The notes under the pieces are model-generated. The model was given only the letters and a program-made list of their open reading frames with translations, was not told the DNA's origin and did no database searches. A stretch of DNA of 8,445 nucleotides, taken from positions 1-8,445 of the forward strand of contig JAKPRU010000407.1 in assembly GCA_029557025.1 (NCBI GenBank), given 5' to 3'. Shown here in pieces: positions 1 through 6,767 of the stretch; positions within the stretch are counted from its first letter, which is position 1, and each line of letters starts with the position of its first letter. Origin of the DNA: Candidatus Omnitrophota bacterium. Its GTDB lineage: Bacteria; Hinthialibacterota; Hinthialibacteria; Hinthialibacterales; JAKPRU01. The position numbers and the translations under genes are program-made.

Positions 1-2
1 GT

Positions 3-86
3 CATTCCGAGGCGGATATTAACAGGCTCGTCAGGCAATTGCCCAGGGTCCGTCGAGTCTTGGGATGCTACCTCGAGAGTATGTAA
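3..86 (+). CDS. possible C-terminal end of a gene cut by the left edge
   Basis: An open frame enters from the left edge and stops at TAA 84-86, giving 28 visible residues, including SEADINRLVRQLPRVRRVLG. The pattern of an acidic residue pair, then I..LV..LP..., resembles the last helix of class V aminotransferases and cysteine desulfurases, where a Thr/Ser-Glu-x-Asp/Glu-Ile segment precedes the C-terminal helix. The tail is too short to name a family. It could equally be chance, since 28 codons without a stop is not significant alone. The sequence left of the window would settle it. Confidence 0.3.
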   Translation, partial: HSEADINRLVRQLPRVRRVLGCYLESM

Positions 87-210
87 CCCTCGAGAGAAGT
101 GCTGTGTTCCCCCATGACATCCCGACGGTCGACAAGGGGGATAAGGAGTTATCCATTTTCGCAATAGTTGAAGGCAGCGGTAATCTGCGTCCGGCAGGAA
201 AGAATTTAGG

Positions 211-432
211 TTGAAGTGGAACGATGCCAGGCCAAGCGCTATCAAGAAGGTCCTTTGCGGACACCGTGAAACCGTCTTCCCGGTGACTAACAACGGCCAG
301 GCGCCGGTTCTTGAAGTAGAGTCACTCTGCGTGGCCAGCCCCGGTTTCGCCACCGGCGAGCTGGTCCTTGAGCTCGACGATCCCGCCTCCCCACGCATTG
401 CGATCCCCTATTCCTACATGGTCCGGAAATGA
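211..432 (+). pseudogene. fragment of a DUF1573/immunoglobulin-like domain protein
   Basis: This frame is open from a TTG at 211 to TGA 430-432 and has no convincing ribosome-binding site. From about residue 20 it reads like an extracellular beta-sandwich: FPVTNNGQAPVLEVES, then GELVLELDDPASPRIAIPYS. The order 'N-x-G..L.V' followed by 'G.L.L..DDP..P.I.IP' matches the C-terminal half of DUF1573 and related choice-of-anchor domains. The diagnostic Cys-Gly-Cys segment and the N-terminal half are absent. Frames upstream carry stops at 115, 142 and 169, so any 5' part has been lost or shifted. It is best read as a decayed gene end. A short real gene or chance frame remains possible. Confidence 0.3.
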
Positions 433-450
433 AAAATTCACATCCCTCGG

Positions 451-476
451 CCCTGTCCCCGAGGACGGGGAAAGGG
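451..476. terminator. GC-rich hairpin downstream of the dinB-like gene
   Basis: CCCT-G-TCCCC pairs with GGGGA-A-AGGG around a six-base loop (GAGGAC), giving nine pairs with a single G.A mismatch. It lies about 45 bases past the stop codon of the minus-strand dinB-like gene. It has no clean U-tract on either side. A TTTTT run follows only some 15 bases later on the minus strand. It may be a transcript-end or RNA-stabilising structure, or part of a dispersed intergenic repeat. Confidence 0.35.
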
Positions 477-485
477 AGAATTTGC

Positions 486-513
486 TTGGATTCCAGCTTG
501 CGCCGGAATGACG
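486..513. repeat. dispersed ATTCC...GGAATGACG-type palindromic repeat
   Basis: The sequence TGGATTCCAGCTTGCGCCGG followed by AATGACGG forms an imperfect hairpin: ATTCC pairs with GGAAT and inner GC with GC around TTGC. From general knowledge, closely similar palindromes occur in many copies between genes of diverse bacterial genomes, where they produce spurious peptides of the RHSGASRNP type. The same spurious peptide (RHSGASWNP) is encoded here on the minus strand. The element ends a few bases from the dinB-like stop codon, so it lies in the 3' end of that transcript. Confidence 0.5.
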
Positions 514-521
514 GGGATAGA

Positions 522-1019
522 TCACGTCTTCATCACCCCTGGATCCAGGCCCATGTACAATGTCCCGGTGTCCACCGGAATACCGAGGACCTTGAGCGCC
601 ATAAACAGCTGCATTTTGTGGTGGATCTGGTGTCCGTACAGGACCCCGATACTGAGCATTTCGATGGTCCCCTTCGCTCCCCAGGGCGTTTCCGCCAATT
701 TGGTTTCAAAATCCGCCTGGCTGAGCAACTCATACGAATCCCGGACTACTTGATGCGCCTGCCGGATTTTCTCCATCAATTCGCTCTTGCTCGCACTGAC
801 CGGCTTATCCCGGTCCTCGGAGTGCATTGGCCACTCGCCACTGACAAGGTTCCGACCGAGGTACTCCATCGAATCGGCCAGATGCGCCAGCAATCCGCTC
901 AGGCTCATCGTGTTGGGGATCGGCGATGTGTACAGCCGGTCGTCCGGAATCAGGGACGCCAGTTTCAATGTGGGTTTCTCCAGGGCATTCATCAATGACA
1001 CGAAATCTTCTTTTTTCAT
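522..1019 (-). CDS. DinB-superfamily metal-binding protein
   Basis: The 165-residue product is a single-domain member of the DinB/YfiT-like four-helix-bundle superfamily (often annotated DinB or DUF664). The putative metal triad is visible: His46 in LLAHLADSMEYL, and His130 and His134 in the later helix motif GHQIHHKMQ, with the HxxxH spacing usual for the fold. Length agrees with the family (about 150-170). Members bind a divalent metal. Known ones act as thiol-dependent transferases or are induced by stress, but the substrate of this one cannot be read from sequence. The ATG at 1019 is preceded by GAAAGGAAT (AAAGGA six bases away), which supports this start. The gene is divergent from the DUF5010 gene. 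The shared 330-base spacer contains a perfect TTGACA (minus, 1152-1147), but no convincing -10 box lies at proper distance from it. Confidence 0.85.
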   Translation of the reverse strand: MKKEDFVSLMNALEKPTLKLASLIPDDRLYTSPIPNTMSLSGLLAHLADSMEYLGRNLVSGEWPMHSEDRDKPVSASKSELMEKIRQAHQVVRDSYELLSQADFETKLAETPWGAKGTIEMLSIGVLYGHQIHHKMQLFMALKVLGIPVDTGTLYMGLDPGVMKT

Positions 1020-1349
1020 GGCGATTCCTTTCGGTCTGTAATTTTCAGGCGGGGCGCAGGAGAGTGTCTGAAAAAAGCCTGGAAAGAAAGCGCCGGCCTC
1101 TCCGCCAAGATTGTCGGAGATACAAAGGAGTTGAATCGACTCGACTTGTCAACCCCAGCCTTGAGCGGGCAATTCCGGACCTCTTGAGACAGTCTCGCAG
1201 GTCGCCTCTTTTAAGTATACCGCGACAGGGAACCCTGCGGGCAGGTCTGGCACCTCCCGCGAAATGCCGCTCGCCTGCTTTCCGTATGCTCTTCTGATAA
1301 TGTATAGAAACCTCCTCGGTCTTCAATAACAGGAAGGAGAAACAGAAAA
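1020..1349. other. divergent intergenic region
   Basis: This spacer separates the divergently transcribed dinB-like and DUF5010 genes and should hold both promoters. An imperfect hairpin is visible at 1237-1260, where GCGGG pairs with CCCGC and an inner GGT with ACC. A GATAAT at 1296-1301 could be a -10 element for the plus-strand gene, but no good -35 accompanies it. Open frames crossing the region have skewed composition and no family resemblance. I see no small gene. Confidence 0.4.
1331..1340 (+). promoter_or_regulatory. ribosome binding site of the DUF5010 gene
   Basis: AGGAAGGAGA lies nine bases before ATG 1350. It fixes the start and so the complete signal peptide of the secreted product. 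Confidence 0.7.
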
Positions 1350-2939
1350 ATGCTTCGCGTATCGGTCCTTCTTCTTTCGATGGTGTGGATCGCCGGGTCG
1401 GTTCACGCCCAGTTCGCGGTAAACTGGAATGAAAATCGCCTGTCGAAAATCGAGAGTTTTTCATCCCGGGACCGTATTGCAGGAACGTACTATTTCTACT
1501 GGTACGATTATCCCGATGAGCATTTCTATGATGACGCTGCCCGCGAGGATGATGCCCTGCAGGATCATTTCCCGGAACCGGAAATGGTGAGCTATAACTC
1601 CGTCGCCTGGCATGAGCGGGAACTTGCGGATATCGCGGCAGCGGGAATTGATTTCATCCTGCCGGTATATTGGGGGACATTGGATAACTATTTTTCCGTC
1701 GGCACGTGGTTCAGCGTACGCGGCCTCGGGCCGCTTCAGCGGGCCATTGAAGAACGCCAACGTCGGGGGGAGCCTGTCCCGAAAATCGGTCTGTTCTATG
1801 ACACCTCCACCCTTCTCGCGGGAGTCCGCAGAAAATCCGGCGAACCGGCGAAGCCCGACCTCACTGCGCCGGAAGGAAAAGACCTTTTCTATCGCACCAT
1901 CCGGGATTTCTTTCAACAGATTAAACCCGAACACTGGGCGGCCATTGACGGAAAACCCATCGTTGTGCTGTACGGGTCCGGATTCGCCTCCGGGCACGAC
2001 CAATCCACGGCGGAATATGTGTATGAGCAGTTCGCATCCGAGTTTCACGGCGTTCGACCGTATATCATCCGAGAGGTTTCCTGGAATATGAAAACGGAGA
2101 ATGTCTACGCCTGGGGAGCCGCGCTGGCCGGGCCGAGTTTTCACGGGGTGGCCTGTGTCGGGCCGGGCTATAACGACAGCGCCGTTCCCGGACGCTCCAC
2201 CCCCATCCGCGACCGTGAAGAGGGCAATTTCTACAAATGGGGATGGCTGCAAGTGTTGCGCAGCGATGCCCGAATTGCTCTTATTGAAACCTGGAATGAA
2301 ATGCACGAGGGAACGGATGTCTGCCGATCCAAAGAATACGGAGATCAGTACATCCGCCTGACAGCGGAATTCGTGAATAAATTCAAGAACAACGAAAGAG
2401 TCGCGGATGAAATTGTATTAAAATATCCCGATCCGCTACCGAGACCGTGGTCGCAAATCGGGAAGGAGTATGCAAACGCCGAATCTGTACAAATACGTCT
2501 TGAGGACGGTCTGAAGGAGCAAGGGCTTTACCTGGTACGCGGTCAACCCGACGGGCCGGTGTCTATCGGCGAGCGGGCCGGGCGGTCTTGCTTGTTTTCA
2601 CCGGAAACGAAGAATACGACATATCTTTACTTTTCCATTGCCGATCCGTTTACCTTCGAGGAAAAACATCCCATGGAGATCCGGGTGACCTATCTCGACA
2701 CGGGTTTCTCGCAATTCCTTCTGCAATACGATTCGCACGACCGCAAGGCCACCCTCAACGGCGTGTACAAAGACTCAACTGTGGTTCGCTGTGAGAATAG
2801 CGGTGAATGGAAAACAGCGATTTTTCCATTGACGGATGCTCGATTTGTCAATCGCCAGAACGGGGCCTCCGATTTTCGTCTCGCGATTTTCGCGGGATCA
2901 TTGGCGGTCTCTGAGATTTCGGTCCGCAAGAGGAACTGA
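1350..2939 (+). CDS. secreted DUF5010/GH99-like glycosidase-type protein
   Basis: The 529-residue product begins with a Sec signal peptide, MLRVSVLLLSMVWIAGSVHA, with likely cleavage after Ala20. Residues about 40-345 look like a TIM-barrel of the DUF5010/GH99-like group. Visible landmarks are the aromatic strand YYFYWYDYP (47-55), the helix-strand WHERELADIAAAGID (87-101) followed by LPVYWG (104-109), and the late motif ETWNEMHEGT (313-322). In GH99 endo-alpha-mannosidase/mannanases the catalytic glutamates sit three apart in a WNEWHEGT-type motif. Glu317 and Glu320 here keep that spacing, although the second Trp is Met318. Residues about 355-529 form a beta-rich, possibly carbohydrate-binding domain of unknown family. 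I infer export to periplasm or surface and a role in polysaccharide processing; the substrate is unknown. The gene is convergent with the uppP fusion gene, 96 bases away. Confidence 0.75.
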   Translation: MLRVSVLLLSMVWIAGSVHAQFAVNWNENRLSKIESFSSRDRIAGTYYFYWYDYPDEHFYDDAAREDDALQDHFPEPEMVSYNSVAWHERELADIAAAGIDFILPVYWGTLDNYFSVGTWFSVRGLGPLQRAIEERQRRGEPVPKIGLFYDTSTLLAGVRRKSGEPAKPDLTAPEGKDLFYRTIRDFFQQIKPEHWAAIDGKPIVVLYGSGFASGHDQSTAEYVYEQFASEFHGVRPYIIREVSWNMKTENVYAWGAALAGPSFHGVACVGPGYNDSAVPGRSTPIRDREEGNFYKWGWLQVLRSDARIALIETWNEMHEGTDVCRSKEYGDQYIRLTAEFVNKFKNNERVADEIVLKYPDPLPRPWSQIGKEYANAESVQIRLEDGLKEQGLYLVRGQPDGPVSIGERAGRSCLFSPETKNTTYLYFSIADPFTFEEKHPMEIRVTYLDTGFSQFLLQYDSHDRKATLNGVYKDSTVVRCENSGEWKTAIFPLTDARFVNRQNGASDFRLAIFAGSLAVSEISVRKRN

Positions 2940-2958
2940 AATACTTTCACAGAGATCC

Positions 2959-2982
2959 CTCTCTCCATTCTTGGAGAAAGAG
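2959..2982. terminator. hairpin in the convergent spacer
   Basis: CTC-TCTCCA pairs with TGGAGA-(AA)-GAG around the loop TTCT, giving nine pairs with a two-base bulge. It sits between the stop codons of the DUF5010 gene (+) and the uppP fusion gene (-), about 20 and 50 bases from them. It could end transcription from either side. No U-tract follows on either strand, so it may be a stabiliser or a repeat relative of the hairpin at 451-476. Confidence 0.35.
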
Positions 2983-3035
2983 CCGGGAGTTGAGAACAGC
3001 GGCATCGCCACGTTGTCGGCGGATTTCGGTCACCG

Positions 3036-5603
3036 TCACAAACCAAACAGAACCAGAAGTCCGAGCGGAATCGTGTAATAGGCAAATACGTGAAATCGCT
3101 CTTTCCGAACCAGCAACACGAGAAACCAGAGAAACAACAGACCGGAAAGAAAGGCGGTCACCGTTCCGGCTACGGCGGGGATTAACGCGACCTGTCGGGT
3201 GGTTTCCATGGCCTCCAGGAGTGTAGCGCCTCCGATCGCCGGAACCGATAGAAGAAACGAGAACCGGACCGCCATTTCTCTCCTCACACCGAGGATCAGC
3301 GCCACGGCAATCGTTGTCCCGGAACGGGACAGACCGGGGATAATCGCGAATCCCTGCGCCAGACCGATCTTCGCGGCTGTCCTGAATGACAAATCGGACG
3401 GGTTCAACTGCTTTTTGGCATTCTTGGCCGCCAGCAAGAGAACCCCTGTCATGATGAGTGCGAATCCCACCGCCGGCAGGCTGTCAAACAGCAATTCCAG
3501 GATGTCCTTGAATATCAGCCCAAAAACCCCGGTTACAAGAGTTCCGATTAAAATATACGTTAGAAATGCGACCGGCTGGCTTAGTTTCCTTTCTTTTTTG
3601 TCGGTCTTGAAATACATCACGTATTCTTTCGGCGCGTCCAGGATTCCTTTTAGTAGAATCTTCAGATCCGCTCGATAAAACAGCAGCACCGCGAGCAAAG
3701 TCCCCACATGCAACAGGCAATCGAAAAACAGGTACTGTGCCCCGCCCGGAAGCCCCAGAAGATGCTCCAGGATTTTCAGATGGCCCGAACTGGAAATCGG
3801 AAGGAACTCCGTCAGCCCCTGCACAAACCCGAGAATAACCGCTGTCGCTATCGTCAGTTCACTGGATATTCTCTTCTGCCTTTTCTCAAGAGAATAAAGG
3901 TCTTCAGGGCGCTCATATTGTTTCTCGTCAGTCTCGTGAAACATCCCATTCCAGGTGACTTGGGAAGGAAACGGCGAATATCGGAATCCCGAAAGCCATT
4001 TATGTCGAACACGGAAATCGACCGGATGCCACAGAAACACTGCCGCACAATCGAGGCGAAGCAAATCCTCTGCTTTTAGATATAAGCGGCTCCGGTCCCG
4101 GTATCCGGGAGTCATATCCGACTGTTTCACAATCTCATCGTAGTCGGGATTTGCGTATCGGGTCACGTTGCGCCCCCCCGGAACTCCTTCCGGGATCAGG
4201 AAAATCGAGAGCATCTCGCGCGGGTCCGGTGACAGGGTATTCACCGAAAGGATCGCAAGATCGAAATCACCGTTCTGCAAAGATTGTTCGTACTCCGGTT
4301 GTTCGAGAAGACGGATATCGAGGGATACCCCAATGGCCGCCATATCCTGCCGGATGTGTTCCGCCGTTTGGCTGAAAAGTGTCCCGGCAGGCGAGATCAA
4401 TATCAACACAGGCCAACCGGAACCGAGGTTCTCATCCGGCGAAAGCGGTATTTCCGGCAAGCGTGAGACATGGGAAACATGGATCAGGTTTCGGGGCAGC
4501 AATCCTTCGCACGCAACCACCAAATGCGCCCCGATGTCGTTCGCGATCCGGCTGGGATCAATTGTCTCCCTGATTTTCCGCCGTACCCGAAGATTCTGAA
4601 ATAGCGGTTTTCTGAAATTAAACCCGAGCAGCGTGGTAGAGGGATGTGTCGCCGAAATAATCTGCTCCCGATAAGCCGGATTCTGGAGCCACTTGGCTCG
4701 CTGTTCCGGAACCGGGTCAATCAACGCCACGGATTCGTTGAGAAAAAGCCGTTCGATCTCTTCTGAATCATTCACTATCTGAAACCGGAGTCGCTCGGTG
4801 CGGATAAACGCGCGCGCGGGATGGTTTTCTTTGGCCTTGAGGACAATCTCCCGTGTCGGATCAATGGATTCCGGTTCCCAAGGCCCGCTGCCCAACCGAG
4901 CCAGTGGAAACTGCGCCGTGGCATCCCCGATAGCCGCCGCGCTTTCCGTCGCAGGCAGAATGCCTGCTGCCGGAAGCGAGAGGCCGTGCAGAAACGGCGC
5001 ATAAGGATCGGTCAGCCGAAAACGGATTGTGCTGGAGTCGATCTCTTCGATCCCCACAATCCTATCGAGGGCAATCGGGTCCGCCGGGAGATTCTTGATC
5101 TGATCCTCTTTCGCCCTCGCAAAATCCGATGCGCCCAGGATGGGCTGAATCATCCACCCATACGGCGATTGGGTCAGCGGATCCATCAGCCGCTCGAAGG
5201 AATACCGGATATCCCGCACGGAAACAGGCCGACCATTCGAGAACCGGACCTTGGGATTGATCTGGAAGAAGAATATCAGTCCGTTCGGCGCGGCAATTTG
5301 ACGCTCCAATTCCAGATCGGTCCAATTTTCCGGGTTTATGCCCGCCGGGCAATCCGGTTCGACTGCCAATTCCGGGTCCAGGATTCCATCAAGATTGAGC
5401 CGGACAAGGCGGCTATACAGAAGCGTGCAGAGAATCCGGTCGAGCTCGCTGTCACAGCGTGCCGGGTCCAGGGTAAGAGGCTGAGGTAAGAAAGCAAACG
5501 TCAGTTCGCTTCCTTCGGGCGGTCCCGAAGCGCAAGCCCCCAACAGAATAAGACTGACGGCAACCGTTGCCGGCCAAAGCCGCGTCTGCAAACGTGACCA
5601 CAT
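3036..5603 (-). CDS. uppP: fusion: family-5 solute-binding lipoprotein + undecaprenyl-diphosphatase UppP
   Basis: One uninterrupted frame of 855 residues encodes two normally separate proteins. Residues 1-24 are a lipoprotein signal ending in the lipobox LLGAC (Cys24). Residues about 30-554 form a complete SBP_bac_5 (OppA/DppA type) domain: TLDPARCDSELDRI near the start, VRFSNGRPVSVRDIRYSFER, and the terminal RYANPDYDEI segment. A charged linker (555-582) follows. Residues 583-855 are a full-length (273 aa) UppP/BacA with QGLTEFLPISSSGH (595-608; Glu599, His608) and PGLSRSGTT (Arg760), the residues known to be needed for dephosphorylating undecaprenyl diphosphate in lipid-carrier recycling. 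ATG 5603 has GGAAGA ten bases upstream. GTG 5627, eight bases after GGAGA, is an equally possible start. The frame continues to TTG 5741, but that extension is not protein-like. No ATG, GTG or TTG lies in frame between Met554 and the UppP domain. Confidence 0.85.
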   Translation of the reverse strand: MWSRLQTRLWPATVAVSLILLGACASGPPEGSELTFAFLPQPLTLDPARCDSELDRILCTLLYSRLVRLNLDGILDPELAVEPDCPAGINPENWTDLELERQIAAPNGLIFFFQINPKVRFSNGRPVSVRDIRYSFERLMDPLTQSPYGWMIQPILGASDFARAKEDQIKNLPADPIALDRIVGIEEIDSSTIRFRLTDPYAPFLHGLSLPAAGILPATESAAAIGDATAQFPLARLGSGPWEPESIDPTREIVLKAKENHPARAFIRTERLRFQIVNDSEEIERLFLNESVALIDPVPEQRAKWLQNPAYREQIISATHPSTTLLGFNFRKPLFQNLRVRRKIRETIDPSRIANDIGAHLVVACEGLLPRNLIHVSHVSRLPEIPLSPDENLGSGWPVLILISPAGTLFSQTAEHIRQDMAAIGVSLDIRLLEQPEYEQSLQNGDFDLAILSVNTLSPDPREMLSIFLIPEGVPGGRNVTRYANPDYDEIVKQSDMTPGYRDRSRLYLKAEDLLRLDCAAVFLWHPVDFRVRHKWLSGFRYSPFPSQVTWNGMFHETDEKQYERPEDLYSLEKRQKRISSELTIATAVILGFVQGLTEFLPISSSGHLKILEHLLGLPGGAQYLFFDCLLHVGTLLAVLLFYRADLKILLKGILDAPKEYVMYFKTDKKERKLSQPVAFLTYILIGTLVTGVFGLIFKDILELLFDSLPAVGFALIMTGVLLLAAKNAKKQLNPSDLSFRTAAKIGLAQGFAIIPGLSRSGTTIAVALILGVRREMAVRFSFLLSVPAIGGATLLEAMETTRQVALIPAVAGTVTAFLSGLLFLWFLVLLVRKERFHVFAYYTIPLGLLVLFGL
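3039..3857 (-). other. uppP: UppP (BacA) domain of the fusion protein
   Basis: This is the sub-region of the fusion that corresponds to a stand-alone uppP gene. It contains both inverted halves: the first with QGLTE..SSSGH, the second with AQGFAIIPGLSRSGTT, followed by the FSFLLSVPAI segment typical of the family. Several hydrophobic helices follow, and the last (YYTIPLGLLVLFGL) ends at the C-terminus. Every position I know to be catalytic is retained, so this half should be active. UppP/PAP2-type phosphatase activity is essential for cell-wall synthesis. Whether another copy exists in the genome cannot be seen here. Confidence 0.85.
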
Positions 5604-5876
5604 CTTCGTCCGATCTTCCGGATTCACAGAAGCATTCTCCGACAACTCATAGAACAATGGAGACCATTCCTGCACGGCAAAGCCCCAGTGCGGGCTTGAG
5701 TGTAGCACAATGTCGGAAAAGCAGGCGTGTCCACCCTCCAACGGCGGCCCATAAGAAATAAATAAGATCCTTTACTATCCCATGGCCTTGTGACAGCTTC
5801 ATCGGCAACCGTTCAAGAGATTTCTCTTCTCGTCCATCGTCGATTCTCTCCTGAAACAATAACAAATACGAATAGT
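5604..5876. other. spacer between methyltransferase and fusion gene
   Basis: The 5' leader of the fusion gene must lie here on the minus strand. A possible 12-codon leader peptide (MDEKRNLLNGCR, 5837-5799) starts ten bases after AGGAG and contains a small inverted repeat, AAGAG..CTCTT, at 5815-5828. No hexamer pair good enough to call a promoter was found. Longer open frames through this spacer show no family resemblance. Confidence 0.35.
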
Positions 5877-6653
5877 CTATTTTAACGCGAATACGTTGAT
5901 TCGGCGAAAGACTTCAAAACACCGCCCATCTTCTTGAAGCGTTTCCTGAAGCATACGTTCCACAATCCGACTGCGAAATTCAAGGCGGTTTTCCTCTTGA
6001 AGCAAAGGCAAGAAAGGAACCAGATTCGGCTGGTCGATCCACCGGATCATTTCCTCCGCATCGGCAAAATAACGATCGGCTTCTTCTTCCCATATCCGAA
6101 TTTCCCGAAAGGTAAATCGAGATAATAGACCGGCATATTCTTCGCGGGACGGCATGAACCAGGGCCATTCAAATCGCTCAAACCGAACGGCGAATTTCTT
6201 TTCCTTCATAACTTCTTCCACAATACGGATGAATGTCGCACAGTTCCCTTCCCCCGCAAAATTGAAACGGATCCGTCCTTTTTCCTTCAGGATTTCCCAG
6301 ACACGCGAGAGAAGCCGGTTGTGGTCTTTGATCCAATGCAGCGTGGCGTTGGAAAAAATCAGGTCGAATTTTTCGGGCAAATCCAGATGATTGATGTCCA
6401 TGAGTCGAAAGACAAGATTGGGCTTTCTCTGTTTCTCCGCCGTCTCGATCATCCCTTTCGAGGCGTCGATACCGATTACCCGACCATTGGGAACCATCAA
6501 AGCCAGCTGAGCGGTCAACACTCCATCCCCGCAGCCCAAGTCAAGAACCGTCTCATCTCCACGTAACGGCAACTCGGAGATGATTCGGTTTCCCCACTCT
6601 TTCTGGTGTTTGGAGGCTTGGGAGTATTTTTCGCCGTCGAACTCAAAAGTCAT
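5877..6653 (-). CDS. class I SAM-dependent methyltransferase (trans-aconitate methyltransferase-like group)
   Basis: The 258-residue product has a Rossmann-type methyltransferase core. Motif I is LDLGCGDG (37-44), the acidic residue at the end of strand 2 is Asp63 in GIDAS, and the strand-4 motif is FDLIFSNATLHW (96-107), with LKEKGRIRFNF after it. The N-terminal FDGEKYSQASKHQKEWG and the C-terminal EWPWFMPSREEY and IDQPNLVPF segments mark a recurrent family annotated as trans-aconitate 2-methyltransferase-like or simply Methyltransf_25/11. The true acceptor is unknown, so no gene symbol is given. The start is ATG 6653, because the conserved FDGEKY segment begins there. The frame is open further upstream, but that part shows no conservation. 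The ribosome-binding site is weak (GGAT). A possible -10 TACAAT lies at 6715-6710 on the minus strand. The gene is divergent from the pseudopilin gene. Confidence 0.85.
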   Translation of the reverse strand: MTFEFDGEKYSQASKHQKEWGNRIISELPLRGDETVLDLGCGDGVLTAQLALMVPNGRVIGIDASKGMIETAEKQRKPNLVFRLMDINHLDLPEKFDLIFSNATLHWIKDHNRLLSRVWEILKEKGRIRFNFAGEGNCATFIRIVEEVMKEKKFAVRFERFEWPWFMPSREEYAGLLSRFTFREIRIWEEEADRYFADAEEMIRWIDQPNLVPFLPLLQEENRLEFRSRIVERMLQETLQEDGRCFEVFRRINVFALK

Positions 6654-6767
6654 GATCGTGAGAATCCATAAAAAGAAAGAGATTTTTTGCAGGCCAAAAT
6701 CATGGGATGATTGTAGATGGCTGGATTCCCACACAAAAGAGGAATAGGAAAAGAAATCCCGCATCCT

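Larger units (their letters stand above)
87..521. other. gene-poor stretch with remnant and hairpins
   Basis: No intact gene is visible here on either strand. The stretch holds a 9-bp direct repeat CCTCGAGAG at 71-79 and 88-96 (starting just inside the preceding frame), the DUF1573-like fragment, and two hairpins at 451-476 and 490-509. A Shine-Dalgarno-like AAGGAG near 143 is not followed by a usable start at the right distance. Confidence 0.5.

Noticed and set aside
71..96. Direct repeat CCTCGAGAG, two copies
   Set aside because: It is a single pair of 9-mers with no flanking symmetry or gene context. An operator cannot be supported.
429..998. Long plus-strand open frame (189 codons)
   Set aside because: It lies antisense to the DinB-superfamily gene, which has clear metal-binding histidines and a good ribosome-binding site. 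The plus-strand product has no recognisable motif.
1147..1152. Perfect TTGACA (minus strand) as a dinB promoter
   Set aside because: At 17 bases the -10 position reads TCCTTT, and no TATAAT-like hexamer lies at 16-19 bases, so no promoter is called.
1045..1464. 139-codon minus-strand open frame over the divergent spacer
   Set aside because: It overlaps the signal peptide and start of the DUF5010 gene, is very Arg/Ser-rich, and has no ribosome-binding site or family resemblance.
1461..2306. 281-codon minus-strand open frame
   Set aside because: It is the shadow of the secreted DUF5010-type gene on the plus strand, and its product is unlike any family I know.
5604..5741. N-terminal extension of the fusion protein to a TTG at 5741
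   Set aside because: It would put 46 extra residues before a normal-length lipoprotein signal peptide, and the stretch looks non-coding. Starts at 5603 or 5627 fit the lipobox.
5647..5865. 72-codon minus-strand open frame in the spacer
   Set aside because: It starts at TTG with no good ribosome-binding site, overlaps the 5' part of the fusion frame, and has no recognised motif.
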